DNA from: Sphingomonas morindae
GTDB lineage: Bacteria; Pseudomonadota; Alphaproteobacteria; Sphingomonadales; Sphingomonadaceae
Assembly: GCF_023822065.1 (NCBI RefSeq)
Contig: NZ_CP084931.1
Location: 488,102 to 552,101, forward strand
Reading direction: 5' to 3'
DNA length: 64,000 nt
Each line of letters starts with the position of its first letter. The stretch's first letter is position 1. Shown here piece by piece: positions 1 through 8,274 of the stretch. The notes below the pieces were generated by a model, which saw only the letters and a program-made list of their open reading frames with translations, was not told the DNA's origin and made no database searches. The position numbers and the translations under genes were made by a program.

Positions 1-2
1 AT

Positions 3-599
3 TGGCGCCAGCTCGGCCTCGCGCCCGGCAGCACGGCGCGGGTGCGCGATCTCTGGGCGCGGCGCGATCGGACGCCGGCGCGCGACGCCATCGCGCTCCG
101 CCTGCCGCCGCACGGCGCGGCGCTACTGCGCGTAACCGGACGACCGGCGCCGGGATCGGACGCCTATCTCGATGCCATGCCCGCGCGCGTCACCGTGGCG
201 GCGGACGGGCTGAGCCGGCAGACCGCGCTGCCGCTGGGCCGCTTCGCCGCGCGGATCGGGATGACGCCGGACGACGCGCCGCTTCCCCCCGGCCCCGACG
301 GCGCCGCCCATGGCATCGGCCTGTTCGCCAATTCGCGGCTCGCGCTCCGCGCCGAGGGCGGGTTCGGGCGCTTCGTCGCCACGCCGCTGGTGCGACCGGG
401 CGGTGGTGCCGTTACCTTTCGCATCTATGCCGATCGCCGGCTGGTGGCCGAGCGCCGCATCGCTCCCGGTGCGCCCGCGCCCGCGCTTGAGGCGGCGATC
501 GGCGGCGCCAAGGTGGTCGAGCTGGTCGCGGCGGCGGATGCGCCGGGCGATGGCCGGCCGCCGATGGTCGGCTGGGTCGGCGCGCGGCTGCTGCGCTGA
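3..599 (+). CDS. GH27 alpha-galactosidase/alpha-N-acetylgalactosaminidase, C-terminal part
   Basis: Only the last 198 residues are visible; the gene begins before the window and is in frame from base 3. The first residues (WRQLGLAPGSTARVRDLW) read like the end of the GH27 beta-sandwich domain. From about residue 70 an NPCBM-like carbohydrate-binding module follows, with a G-hG-h-A-NSRL strand, a YADRRLVAE strand and a terminal VELVAAADAPGDG turn. Family members remove terminal alpha-Gal or alpha-GalNAc. The gene lies 105 nt upstream of agaR on the same strand, which suits a role in releasing GalNAc. The catalytic domain is outside the window, so substrate specificity cannot be read. Confidence 0.72.
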   Translation, partial: WRQLGLAPGSTARVRDLWARRDRTPARDAIALRLPPHGAALLRVTGRPAPGSDAYLDAMPARVTVAADGLSRQTALPLGRFAARIGMTPDDAPLPPGPDGAAHGIGLFANSRLALRAEGGFGRFVATPLVRPGGGAVTFRIYADRRLVAERRIAPGAPAPALEAAIGGAKVVELVAAADAPGDGRPPMVGWVGARLLR

Positions 600-634
600 T
601 CCGGCGCGCGCGACGAGGGAAAGATATCGAAATA

Positions 635-655
635 TCGGCGCGATTGAAGCGCCGA
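635..655. promoter_or_regulatory. Short hairpin between GH27 gene and agaR
   Basis: Inverted repeat TCGGCGC-(7 nt)-GCGCCGA lies 36 nt after the GH27 stop. It has no T-run, so it is a weak terminator candidate or part of the agaR operator region. Confidence 0.35.
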
Positions 656-679
656 CGGCGGGCTGATATCAGCCCGCCG
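656..679. promoter_or_regulatory. Perfect 24-bp palindrome, putative agaR autoregulatory operator
   Basis: The two 12-nt halves CGGCGGGCTGAT and ATCAGCCCGCCG are exact reverse complements with no spacer. The site ends 24 nt before the agaR start codon, overlapping the expected promoter/leader. A smaller GATAT-CGAA-ATATC inverted repeat lies at 623-636. It does not resemble the TTTCGTT-type AgaR-like sites further downstream, so whether AgaR or another protein binds it is inference. Confidence 0.5.
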
Positions 680-703
680 GTTGATCCGGGGAAAGATGGC
701 CGC

Positions 704-1477
704 ATGGCGCGCGATACCAGTGAGAGGCGGCAGCAGATCAGTTCGCTGGTGCGCGAGCGCGGGAGCGTGCAGGTCGCGCCGCTCGCCCAGCGCTTCGGCG
801 TCTCGATGCAGACCATCCGAAAGGATCTGCGCTTCCTCGCGCTGCGCGGCGTGATGGAGCGCTCCTATGGCGGGGCGATCAGCGCGGACGCGGTGAATGT
901 CACCACCGAGCTTGCGGTCGAAACCAAACGCTCCAGCCATGCCGACGAAAAGGCGCGCATCGGCCGGCGCGCCGCCGCCATGGTGCGGCCCGGCGAGTCG
1001 GTGGTGCTCGATTCCGGCACCACCACGCTGCAGATCGCGCGCTTCCTGCCCGATGACGAGGACATCACCGTCCTCACCAACGATATCGACATCCTCTCGG
1101 TGCTCGCCGCCAAGGAGCGGCTGACGATCGTGATGCTGGGCGGGATGCTGCGCCGGAAGAACCGCGCCTTCTACGGCGCCCAGACGGTGGCCGCGCTCGA
1201 CGATCTGCGCGTCGACAAGCTGTTCCTGGGCGTCGACGGCTTCGATATCGAGCGGGGCATCACCACCCATTTCGAGCCCGAGGCGATGCTCAACCGGAAG
1301 ATGGTGGAAGCCGCCAGCCAGGTGATCGCGGTGACCGACGGCTCCAAATTCGGCCGCGTCTGCCTGCACCGCATCATCGATATCGAGGATATCCACGATC
1401 TGGTGACGGACGGCACCGTGCCGGCGGATATCGGCGCGGCGGCGGGGCGGCTGGGCTTCCGCATCCACGCCGCCTAA
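704..1477 (+). CDS. agaR: DeoR-family transcriptional regulator, AgaR-like
   Basis: A 257-residue sugar-operon regulator, probably a repressor. Residues 1-60 form the DeoR winged helix with the recognition segment FGVSMQTIRKDL and the family phrase RGVMERSYGGA. Residues 75-240 form the DeoR sensor domain, which resembles a sugar-phosphate isomerase fold: VVLDSGTTTLQIA, TNDIDILSVL and FLGVDGFD motifs bind a phosphosugar effector. The ATG at 704 is chosen over an upstream in-frame start at 644 because GGGGAAAG lies 10 nt before it and DeoR proteins start this close to the helix. The downstream agaZ-agaS-kinase genes point to a galactosamine- or tagatose-type phosphosugar inducer. Confidence 0.85.
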   Translation: MARDTSERRQQISSLVRERGSVQVAPLAQRFGVSMQTIRKDLRFLALRGVMERSYGGAISADAVNVTTELAVETKRSSHADEKARIGRRAAAMVRPGESVVLDSGTTTLQIARFLPDDEDITVLTNDIDILSVLAAKERLTIVMLGGMLRRKNRAFYGAQTVAALDDLRVDKLFLGVDGFDIERGITTHFEPEAMLNRKMVEAASQVIAVTDGSKFGRVCLHRIIDIEDIHDLVTDGTVPADIGAAAGRLGFRIHAA

Positions 1478-1489
1478 CCGCCGCCCGCC

Positions 1490-2596
1490 TCACCCGCCGA
1501 GGTGGAAGAAGCGGCGGGCGTTCCGATAATAGATCTTGTCGATCACCGGCCGGGGCAGCGCGAGCCCCGGCGCATCGGCGCGGATCGCGCCGACATGCTG
1601 GCTGAGCGGCGTCGCCAGGTAGCGCCAGTCGGACCGCCAGGTGCGATCCGCCTCGCCCGCGAAATCGTTCGTGGCGGGCGGGTTCTGCGCACGGGCATGC
1701 GGATCGGGCGGGCTGTCGGTGAGGTCGGTGCCGTACATCAGCCGGTCCTGATAGCGCAGGAAGAAGGCGCGCACCTTGGCGCGGTTCGCGTTGGACTGGA
1801 CCTGCACCTGCGTCATGCGCGCGGCGAGATCGACCACGGCATTGGGATAGCGATCGAGAAAGCGCGCGAGTTCGTCGACGCTCCATTCCAGGCTCGCCAT
1901 ATGCGCGCCGTCGAACGCCAATTTGGGATGCCGGGCGACGAAGCGATCGCGCGCCGCCATCAGCTGCTCGTAGCGCGGCTCATTCGGGTGCTTGTACATG
2001 TAATATTCGGGGTGATCGCGAAAATAGGTGCGGTCATTGTCGGTCGTCATCTGGTCGAGCGGCAGCCAGCAATTTTTCGGCTCGCCCTGGTGCGCGATCA
2101 GCGGCACGCCGCGCTGCTGCAGATGCGCCATGATCGGATCGAAGCGCGGATCGTCGAGGAACACGCGCTTGCCCGCCGTGTCGCGCGCGATCATGCCGAT
2201 ATTCTTCCACACTTTCACTGCCACCGCGCCATGGGCGAGGCCGGCATCGACCTGGCGCTCGGCGCGCGCGGTCCAATCGGGCGCGCCGAAGCCGTGCATC
2301 GAGAAGGTGGTGGCGAAGTGGAAGCGGTTCGGCGCCGCCGCGTGCATCTTATAGGCGATCGCCGCCTGCACCGGCAGCGGCGGGAAATCGGGATAGTCGA
2401 CATTGATCGACAGCAGCTCGAAGCCGTCCTTGGTGGCGATGCGGAGGAAATCGGGCGCGTCGCGATTGGCGTGCACATGCGCGTCGAGCTTGGGCACGCG
2501 CGTGAAATCGGCCTCGGAATAGCCGGGCGGCGCGGCGCGCGCGCCGATCAGCAGCGTCGCCAGCGTCAGCGGCAGCAAGGTCCGGATCGCACGCAT
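1490..2596 (-). CDS. Secreted amidohydrolase-superfamily protein (amidohydrolase 2 type)
   Basis: A 368-residue protein with a signal peptide (MRAIRTLLPLTLATLLIGARA). It has the TIM-barrel metal motif LDAHVHAN, later HQG and FDGAHMASLEW strands, and a terminal DLTDS metal aspartate. Family members are metal-dependent hydrolases or decarboxylases acting on lactones, cyclic amides and similar groups. The ATG at 2596 has an upstream GGAGAGAG ribosome site; an upstream in-frame extension to 2698 would cross the shared promoter. It is divergent from the GH36 gene and an AgaR-like site sits 13-29 nt before its start, so it is likely co-induced. It does not resemble the deacetylase NagA/AgaA, and its substrate is unknown. 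Confidence 0.75.
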   Translation of the reverse strand: MRAIRTLLPLTLATLLIGARAAPPGYSEADFTRVPKLDAHVHANRDAPDFLRIATKDGFELLSINVDYPDFPPLPVQAAIAYKMHAAAPNRFHFATTFSMHGFGAPDWTARAERQVDAGLAHGAVAVKVWKNIGMIARDTAGKRVFLDDPRFDPIMAHLQQRGVPLIAHQGEPKNCWLPLDQMTTDNDRTYFRDHPEYYMYKHPNEPRYEQLMAARDRFVARHPKLAFDGAHMASLEWSVDELARFLDRYPNAVVDLAARMTQVQVQSNANRAKVRAFFLRYQDRLMYGTDLTDSPPDPHARAQNPPATNDFAGEADRTWRSDWRYLATPLSQHVGAIRADAPGLALPRPVIDKIYYRNARRFFHLGG

Positions 2597-2608
2597 ATCT
2601 CTCTCCAA

Positions 2609-2625
2609 CAGAAACGTAACGAAAC
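2609..2625 (-). promoter_or_regulatory. AgaR-like operator before the amidohydrolase gene
   Basis: Read on the minus strand the site is GTTTCGTTACGTTTCTG, a tandem TTTCRTT-type sequence as described for AgaR sites in Escherichia coli. It lies 13 nt before the start codon, where bound protein would block transcription or initiation. Confidence 0.55.
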
Positions 2626-2635
2626 TCAGTCTATG

Positions 2636-2653
2636 TTGCGTTTTGGTTTGCGC
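2636..2653 (+). promoter_or_regulatory. AgaR-like operator before the GH36 gene
   Basis: Plus-strand TTGCGTTTTGGTTTGCGC keeps the repeated GTTT/GGTTT pattern of the other two sites. It is 10 nt from the opposite-facing site, so the divergent genes probably share one regulatory region. The match is weaker than at 2609-2625. Confidence 0.45.
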
Positions 2654-2730
2654 AAGCCCGAAGCTTGGTGCACATCCGCAGCAAGGCCGGCGATCCACTG
2701 CACCGGCATCTGTCCTGGAGAGGCATGTTC

Positions 2731-4827
2731 ATGGCCCATCCCCTGCTTTCGCGGCGCGCTACCCTGGCCGGCCTGCTGGGCGGCACCGCCGCGCTCACCC
2801 TCGCATCCCCCGTGCGCGCCGGCGCGACCAGCGTCGGCGACAGGCTCCGCCTAGGCGATGCGCGGCTCACGATCGAGATCGACTCGGGGCTCGCCACGCG
2901 GCTGAGCCGCGGTACCGTGCCGCTCACCCACTTCGCCCCGAGCGAGGTTGTGCGCCTGGCGGACGGCCGCGCGGTGGATCGCTTCCTCCGCACCGCGCAC
3001 AGCGAGGCGCCGGTCGATGGTCCGCACGGCCCGGGGCGCGCGCATCAGCTGGAAGGCGCGGGCGCGGCCGGCCTAGTCAAGCAGATCCGCATCACCTTTC
3101 TCGATCGCTATCCCGGGCTCGCCCTGCTCGACATCCGCTATCGCAATGGCGGCACGGCGCCGCTCGAGATCACCGGCTGGAGCGCGGCGCGCCACACGCT
3201 GCTGCCGCACGCGCGCGGCGCCTGGAGCTTCGCCGGCGCCTCCTATCCCGATCGGCGGGACTGGATCCAGCCCGTCACCCCAGGCTTCGGCCAGCGCAAC
3301 TTCATGGGCATGAATGCATCCGATTATGGCGGCGGCACGCCGGTGGCGGTGGTGTGGCGGCCCGATGCGGGGCTGGCGGTCGGCCATATCGATCGCGTGC
3401 CCCGGCTGGTGGCGCTGCCGGTGGCGGCGCAGCCCGATGGCACGCGCATCGCCATCGACGGCGACGAGCCCGTGCTGCTGGCGCCGGGCGCCACGCTGGA
3501 CCTGCCCCCGCTCTTCCTGATGGTGCATGAGGGCGATCATTTCCGGCCGCTCGACGCCTATCGCCGCCTCATGGCCGAGCGCGGGCTCGCCGCGCCGGCG
3601 GTTCCCGAGCCGAGCTACGCGCCGATCTGGTGCGCCTGGGGCTATGGCCGCCGCTTCACCCTGCCCGAAATCTTCACCGCCATGCCCAAGGCCAAGGCGA
3701 TCGGGCTGGAATGGGTGGTGCTGGACGATGGCTGGCAGACATCGGAGGGCGACTGGAAGCTCAACCGGACCAAGTTCCCGCGCGGCGACGCCGATATGAA
3801 GGCGTTCGCGGATCGGGTGAAGGCGGCCGGCATGCGGCCGCGGCTCTGGCTGGCGCCGCTCGCCGCCGATCCCGGCACCGATCTGCTGCGCGACCATCCC
3901 GACATGCTGCTGCTGGACCGCGATGGCGCGGCGCAGAATGTCAGCTTCTGGGATGCCTTCACCCTGTGCCCCGCCTATCCGCCCGTGGTCGACTATTTCC
4001 GCGGGCAGGTGCGCCGCATCCTGGGCGATTGGGGCTATGCCGGGCTCAAGCTGGACGGCCAGCATCTCAACGGTGTCGCGCCCTGCCACAATCCCGCGCA
4101 CAACCACCAGCGGCCCGAGGAGAGCTTCGAGAAGCTGCAGGATTTCTGGCGCGCGCTGTACGAGGAGGCGATGGCCGTCAATCCCGAGGCGGTGATGGAA
4201 ATCTGCCCCTGCGGCGACAGCTTCGCCTTTCACAATATCGCCGGGATGAACCACACGCCCGCCTCGGACCCCACCTCCTCCTGGCAGATCCGGCTGAAGG
4301 GCAAGAGCTTCAAGGCGATGATGGGGCGTTCGGCACCGTTTGCGGGCGATCATGTGGAGCTGAGCGACGGCCATCGCGATTTCGCCTCGAGCTATGGCAT
4401 CGGCGCGGTGCTCTCGACCAAATTCACCTGGCCGGACGATCCGGTCGACACCACCGATCCGCTGCCCCCCGGCGGCATCCGGCTTACCGCCGAGAAGGAG
4501 GCCGAGTGGCGCCGCTGGATCGGCCTCTATCGGCGCAATATGCTGCCCAAGGGCGAGTATCTGGGCGAACTCTACGATATCGGCTTTGATCGCCCCGAAG
4601 GCCATGCGATCCGCGCCGGCGGCCGGATGCATTACGCCTTCTATGCCGACCGCTTCGCCGGTACGCTGCCGCTGCGCGGCCTGCCGTCCGGCGCCTGGCG
4701 GCTGACGAACAGCCTGACCGGCGCGCCTCTGGGCACGGTGCAGGGGCCGGACGCGACGCTGGCGGCGCGCTTCGAGCATGCGCTGATGATCGAGGCCAGC
4801 CCGCTCGCGCCGGGGGCCTCGGCATGA
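2731..4827 (+). CDS. Tat-exported GH36 glycosidase (alpha-galactosidase/alpha-N-acetylgalactosaminidase)
   Basis: A 698-residue glycoside hydrolase. Residues 1-28 hold a Tat-type signal (SRRATLAGLLGG), so it is probably periplasmic. A beta-sandwich domain fills residues 30-290, followed by the GH36 barrel: PIWCAWGYG, EWVVLDDGWQT, and GLKLDGQH with the presumed nucleophile Asp442, then CPCGDSF and a SDPTSSW segment with the likely acid/base Asp. The ATG at 2731 is preferred because GGAGAGG lies 7 nt upstream; a TTG at 2665 and ATG at 2725 fit worse. GH36 contains both alpha-galactosidases and alpha-GalNAc-ases; the AgaR-like operator and aga neighbours favour alpha-GalNAc, by inference. Confidence 0.82.
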   Translation: MAHPLLSRRATLAGLLGGTAALTLASPVRAGATSVGDRLRLGDARLTIEIDSGLATRLSRGTVPLTHFAPSEVVRLADGRAVDRFLRTAHSEAPVDGPHGPGRAHQLEGAGAAGLVKQIRITFLDRYPGLALLDIRYRNGGTAPLEITGWSAARHTLLPHARGAWSFAGASYPDRRDWIQPVTPGFGQRNFMGMNASDYGGGTPVAVVWRPDAGLAVGHIDRVPRLVALPVAAQPDGTRIAIDGDEPVLLAPGATLDLPPLFLMVHEGDHFRPLDAYRRLMAERGLAAPAVPEPSYAPIWCAWGYGRRFTLPEIFTAMPKAKAIGLEWVVLDDGWQTSEGDWKLNRTKFPRGDADMKAFADRVKAAGMRPRLWLAPLAADPGTDLLRDHPDMLLLDRDGAAQNVSFWDAFTLCPAYPPVVDYFRGQVRRILGDWGYAGLKLDGQHLNGVAPCHNPAHNHQRPEESFEKLQDFWRALYEEAMAVNPEAVMEICPCGDSFAFHNIAGMNHTPASDPTSSWQIRLKGKSFKAMMGRSAPFAGDHVELSDGHRDFASSYGIGAVLSTKFTWPDDPVDTTDPLPPGGIRLTAEKEAEWRRWIGLYRRNMLPKGEYLGELYDIGFDRPEGHAIRAGGRMHYAFYADRFAGTLPLRGLPSGAWRLTNSLTGAPLGTVQGPDATLAARFEHALMIEASPLAPGASA

Positions 4828-5771
4828 GCGCGGCGCCGCAGGCCGGCGGCCGCGCCTGGCTGTTCAACGCGCTCGCCACCGTCGTGCTCTGGGGCATATG
4901 GGGCGCCTTTTCGGGCCTCTCGGCCGGGCAGGGCTTTCCCGAGACCCTGGTCTATTGCGTCTGGGCGCTGACCATGATCCCGCCGGCGCTGGTGATGCTG
5001 GCGCAGCGCGGCTGGGCCTTGGATCGCGGCGGCGCGGCGATCGCGCAGGGGCTGGCGGTGGGTCTGCTGGGCGCGGGTGGGCAGATGCTGCTCTTCTACG
5101 CGGTGACGCGCGGGCCGCCCTATCTCATCTTCCCCGTGATCTCGCTCTCGCCCGTCGTCACCATCGCCCTGTCCTTCCTGCTGATCGGCGAGCGGACCGG
5201 GCGGCTGGGCGCGTTCGGCATCCTGCTCGCGCTGCTGGCGTTGCCGACCTTCGATTTCGCCCCCGGCGGCGGCGGCCATGGCGGCGCCTGGCTGGGGCTG
5301 GCGCTGCTGGTGATGGCCTGTTGGGGGCTCCAGGCCTTTTTCATGAAATCGGCCAACCGCATCATGTCGGCCGAAAGCATCTTCTTCTACATGATGCTGA
5401 GCGGCCTCGCGCTGATCCCGGTGGCGCTGGCGATGACCGATTTCCACCGCCCCATCCCGCTCGGGCTGCGTGGCCCGGGCTTGGCGGCGGCGATCCAGAT
5501 CCTCAACGCGATCGGCGCGCTCACGCTCGTCTTCGCCTTTCGCTATGGCAAGGCGATCATCGTCGCGCCGCTCGCCAATGCCGGCGCGCCGCTCGCCACC
5601 GCGCTCATCTCGCTGGTCGCGCTGGGGGTGATGCCGGGGCCGGTCAAGGCGATCGGCATCGGCCTCGCGCTGGCCGCGTCGCTGCTGCTGGCGATCGAAC
5701 CCGACGGACAGGACGCCGACGCCGCGCCCGCGCCCGCGCCCGCGGACGAAAGCACCTCGCTCGCAGCGTAG
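4824..5771 (+). CDS. DMT-superfamily (EamA-like) permease, candidate GalNAc transporter
   Basis: A 315-residue, ten-helix inner-membrane protein with two EamA-like repeats (about residues 12-150 and 155-300), each ending in a helix that faces the next repeat (LLIGERTGR; PGPVKAIGIGLALAA). Its ATG overlaps the GH36 stop (ATGA), so the two genes are translationally coupled. No PTS or MFS sugar carrier is present in the aga region, and the DMT superfamily includes sugar carriers (GRP, RhaT), so GalNAc uptake is a reasonable inference. The alanine- and proline-rich C-terminus is low complexity. Specific substrate is not visible in the sequence. Confidence 0.75.
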   Translation: MSAAPQAGGRAWLFNALATVVLWGIWGAFSGLSAGQGFPETLVYCVWALTMIPPALVMLAQRGWALDRGGAAIAQGLAVGLLGAGGQMLLFYAVTRGPPYLIFPVISLSPVVTIALSFLLIGERTGRLGAFGILLALLALPTFDFAPGGGGHGGAWLGLALLVMACWGLQAFFMKSANRIMSAESIFFYMMLSGLALIPVALAMTDFHRPIPLGLRGPGLAAAIQILNAIGALTLVFAFRYGKAIIVAPLANAGAPLATALISLVALGVMPGPVKAIGIGLALAASLLLAIEPDGQDADAAPAPAPADESTSLAA

Positions 5772-5793
5772 TTTCGTTTTGCTTCGGTTCGTT
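5771..5793 (+). promoter_or_regulatory. AgaR-like operator before agaZ
   Basis: Begins GTTTCGTTTTGCTTCGGTTC and continues GTT, the best tandem TTTCGTT-type site of the window. It ends at the start of a putative -35 box, 48 nt before the agaZ start. Confidence 0.6.
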
Positions 5794-5820
5794 GCGGCTG
5801 TACAAGGCGCCTGCTAGGAC
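5792..5820 (+). promoter_or_regulatory. Putative sigma-70 type promoter of agaZ-agaS-kinase
   Basis: TTGCGG and TAGGAC are separated by 17 nt, 20 nt before the agaZ start codon, with the AgaR-like site abutting the -35 box. This is a visual match only. Confidence 0.4.
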
Positions 5821-5840
5821 CGTCCAAAGAGGACCGTAAA

Positions 5841-7124
5841 GTGCATCTGATTCGAACCCTTATCGAGCGCCACAAGCGCGGCGAGCGCGTCGGCGTCCCA
5901 TCGATCTGCTCGGCGCATCCGCTGGTGATCGAGGCCGGCTTCCGCCACGCGCTGCGCACCGGCGCGCCGCTCGTGCTGATCGAGGCGACGTCCAACCAGG
6001 TGAACCAGGATGGCGGCTATACCGGCATGGTGCCGGCCGCCTTCCGGACCTTTGTCGAGACGATCGCGCGGGCGGCGGGCTTTCCGCTCGACCGGCTGGT
6101 GCTGGGCGGCGATCATCTCGGCCCCAATGCCTGGACCGCGCTGCCCGCCGAGGCTGCCATGGCCAAAGCCGAGATTTTGGTGGCCGACTATGTTCGCGCC
6201 GGCTTCGCCAAAATCCATCTCGATTGCTCGATGAGCTGCGCCGACGATCCGGTGCCGCTGCCCGAGCGGGTGATCGCCGAGCGCGCCGCGCGCCTCTGCC
6301 GCGCCGCCGAACAGGCCTTTGACGGCGACGCCGAAGCCGCGCCCGTCTATGTCATCGGCACCGAGGTGCCCGTGCCCGGCGGCGCCGCCGAGGATCTCGA
6401 CACGCTCGCCGTGACGAGCCCCGAAGCCGCGCTGGCGACGCTGGAGATGCACCGCACGCTCTTCGCCGAACAGGGGCTCGGCGACGCCTGGACGCGGGTG
6501 ATCGCCACCGTGGTGCAGCCGGGGGTCGAATTCGATCACATGAAGGTGGTGGATTATCGGCCGGCGGCGGCGGCGGCGCTCAGCGCCGCGATCGCGCCCG
6601 TCGAGCGGATCGTCTACGAGGCGCATTCCACCGATTACCAGTCCCCCGCCGCGCTGGCGGCGCTGGTGCGCGATCATTTCGCCATCCTCAAGGTCGGGCC
6701 CGGCGTCACCTTCGCGCTGCGCGAGGCGCTCTGGGCGCTGGACCGGATCGAGGCGGAAACCATCGCCGCGCCGGATCGCGCAGGGCTGCGCCAGGTCGCG
6801 CTTGCCCGCATGATGGAGGCGCCGGAGCATTGGCGGCGCTATTATCACGAGCGCGGCGCCGCGCTGGAACTCCAGCTCCAATATAGCCTCAGCGACCGCA
6901 TCCGCTATTATTGGCCGGATCCCGCGATCGCCGCCGCGCAGGCGCGGCTGTTCGACAATCTGCGCGCGCATCCGCCCGCCCTGCCGCTGCTCAGCCAATA
7001 TCTGCCGATCGCCTACGCCGCCGTCCGCGCCGGCGAGGCCACGCGCGATCCCGTCGATCTCGTCGTCGCCCATATCGGAGCGACGCTCGATGCCTATCAT
7101 GGAGCCTGCACCGCCAATGTCTGA
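5841..7124 (+). CDS. agaZ: D-tagatose-1,6-bisphosphate aldolase subunit / tagatose-6-P enzyme, GatZ/KbaZ family
   Basis: A 427-residue protein of the GatZ/KbaZ family. Recognisable blocks are GVPSICSAHPLVIEAG at the N-terminus, EATSNQVNQDGGYTGM, LGGDHLGPNAW, KIHLDCSMSCADD, VIGTEVPVPGG and EAHSTDYQ. KbaZ supports the KbaY aldolase in cleaving tagatose-1,6-bisphosphate; in some species the AgaZ homologue has been proposed to be the tagatose-6-phosphate kinase. No KbaY/AgaY partner is in this window. The GTG at 5841 has AGAGGA 7 nt upstream. It starts the second aga transcript, with agaS overlapping its end. Confidence 0.88.
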   Translation: MHLIRTLIERHKRGERVGVPSICSAHPLVIEAGFRHALRTGAPLVLIEATSNQVNQDGGYTGMVPAAFRTFVETIARAAGFPLDRLVLGGDHLGPNAWTALPAEAAMAKAEILVADYVRAGFAKIHLDCSMSCADDPVPLPERVIAERAARLCRAAEQAFDGDAEAAPVYVIGTEVPVPGGAAEDLDTLAVTSPEAALATLEMHRTLFAEQGLGDAWTRVIATVVQPGVEFDHMKVVDYRPAAAAALSAAIAPVERIVYEAHSTDYQSPAALAALVRDHFAILKVGPGVTFALREALWALDRIEAETIAAPDRAGLRQVALARMMEAPEHWRRYYHERGAALELQLQYSLSDRIRYYWPDPAIAAAQARLFDNLRAHPPALPLLSQYLPIAYAAVRAGEATRDPVDLVVAHIGATLDAYHGACTANV

Positions 7125-8274
7125 CACGCTCACCGCGCCCGCCCCGGCGGCCGCCGCCCCGGACGAGAGCTGGACCCGCCGCGAGATCTTCCAACAGCCC
7201 GATACGCTGCGCGCCACCCAGGCGCTGCTCGCGCGGGATCGCGCCGAGATCGAAGCCTTTGTCGCGCCGCTGCTGGCGCGGCCCGATCTGCGCATCCTGC
7301 TGTGCGGCGCCGGCACCTCGGCCTTTATCGGCACCTGCCTCGCGCCCTGGCTGTCGGCGCGGCTCGGCCGCTGCGTCGAGGCGGTGGCGACCACCGACAT
7401 CGTCTCCGCGCCCGGCCTGTATCTCGATCCGGCGCGGCCCACGCTGATGCTGTCCTTCGGCCGGTCGGGGAGCAGCCCCGAAAGCGTGACGGCGGTCGAG
7501 CTGGCGGACCGGCACCTGCCCAGCGTCCACCACCTCGTCATCACCTGCAACGCCGAGGGCGCGCTGGCGCGGCGGGCGGGCAGTCGCTGCCATGTCGTGG
7601 TGCTGCCCGAGGCGACGCACGACCGCGCCTTCGCCATGACCTCGAGCTTCAGCGCCATGACGCTCGCGGCCCTGTCGATCCTCGGCGGGATCGCGGCGAT
7701 GGACGCGCGGATCGAGGCGATCGCGGGCGCCGTGGCGGCGACGCTCGCCGCGGCCGAGCCCGTGGCGGAGGCGCTGGCGGCCCGGCGGTTCGATCGCGTG
7801 GTCTATCTCGGCAGCGGTGTCTTCCAGGGGCTGGCGCGCGAGGCCGCGCTCAAACTGCTGGAGCTGACCGACGGCGCCATCCCGACCGCGTTCGATTCGG
7901 CGCTCGGCTTCCGCCATGGGCCGAAGACGATCGTCACCGATCGCACGCTGATCTGCGTGTTCGTCTCCAGCGATCCGCTGACCCGCCTCTATGATCTCGA
8001 CATGCTCGCGGAGCTGCGCGGTGATGGCCGCTCGGGCGCGGTGCTGGCGGTGACGGCCGAAGGCGAGGCGCACGACGCGCCCGGGGAGACTCTGGTCGTG
8101 CCGGGCGGCGCGGCGCTCGACGATGCCGGGCTGCTCTTCCCCTATATCGTCCCCGCCCAGCTCTTCGCCCTCGCCTGTTCGCGGCGCGCGGGGCTGACCC
8201 CGGACCAGCCCAATGCCAGCGGCACCGTCAACCGCGTGGTGCAGGGCGTGCGCATCCACATGCCGGCGGCGTGA
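7090..8274 (+). CDS. agaS: SIS-domain galactosamine-6-phosphate deaminase/isomerase
   Basis: A 394-residue protein with two sugar-isomerase (SIS) domains. Key motifs are SWTRREIFQQP at the N-terminus, LCGAGTSAFIG and LSFGRSGSSPES in SIS 1, and YLGSGVFQGLAREAALKLLELTDG split between a phosphosugar loop and helix in SIS 2, followed by FRHGPK. AgaS deaminates and isomerises galactosamine-6-phosphate to tagatose-6-phosphate. The ATG at 7090 has GGAG 9 nt upstream and overlaps agaZ by 35 nt; an alternative ATG at 7117 overlaps by 8 nt and is also plausible. The substrate assignment follows from family and neighbours. Confidence 0.87.
   Translation: MPIMEPAPPMSDTLTAPAPAAAAPDESWTRREIFQQPDTLRATQALLARDRAEIEAFVAPLLARPDLRILLCGAGTSAFIGTCLAPWLSARLGRCVEAVATTDIVSAPGLYLDPARPTLMLSFGRSGSSPESVTAVELADRHLPSVHHLVITCNAEGALARRAGSRCHVVVLPEATHDRAFAMTSSFSAMTLAALSILGGIAAMDARIEAIAGAVAATLAAAEPVAEALAARRFDRVVYLGSGVFQGLAREAALKLLELTDGAIPTAFDSALGFRHGPKTIVTDRTLICVFVSSDPLTRLYDLDMLAELRGDGRSGAVLAVTAEGEAHDAPGETLVVPGGAALDDAGLLFPYIVPAQLFALACSRRAGLTPDQPNASGTVNRVVQGVRIHMPAA

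Noticed and set aside
3073..4779. 568-aa open frame on the minus strand opposite the GH36 gene
   Set aside because: Arg/His/Gly-rich shadow of a very high-GC gene; no domain, no ribosome site, and the plus strand encodes clear GH36 motifs.
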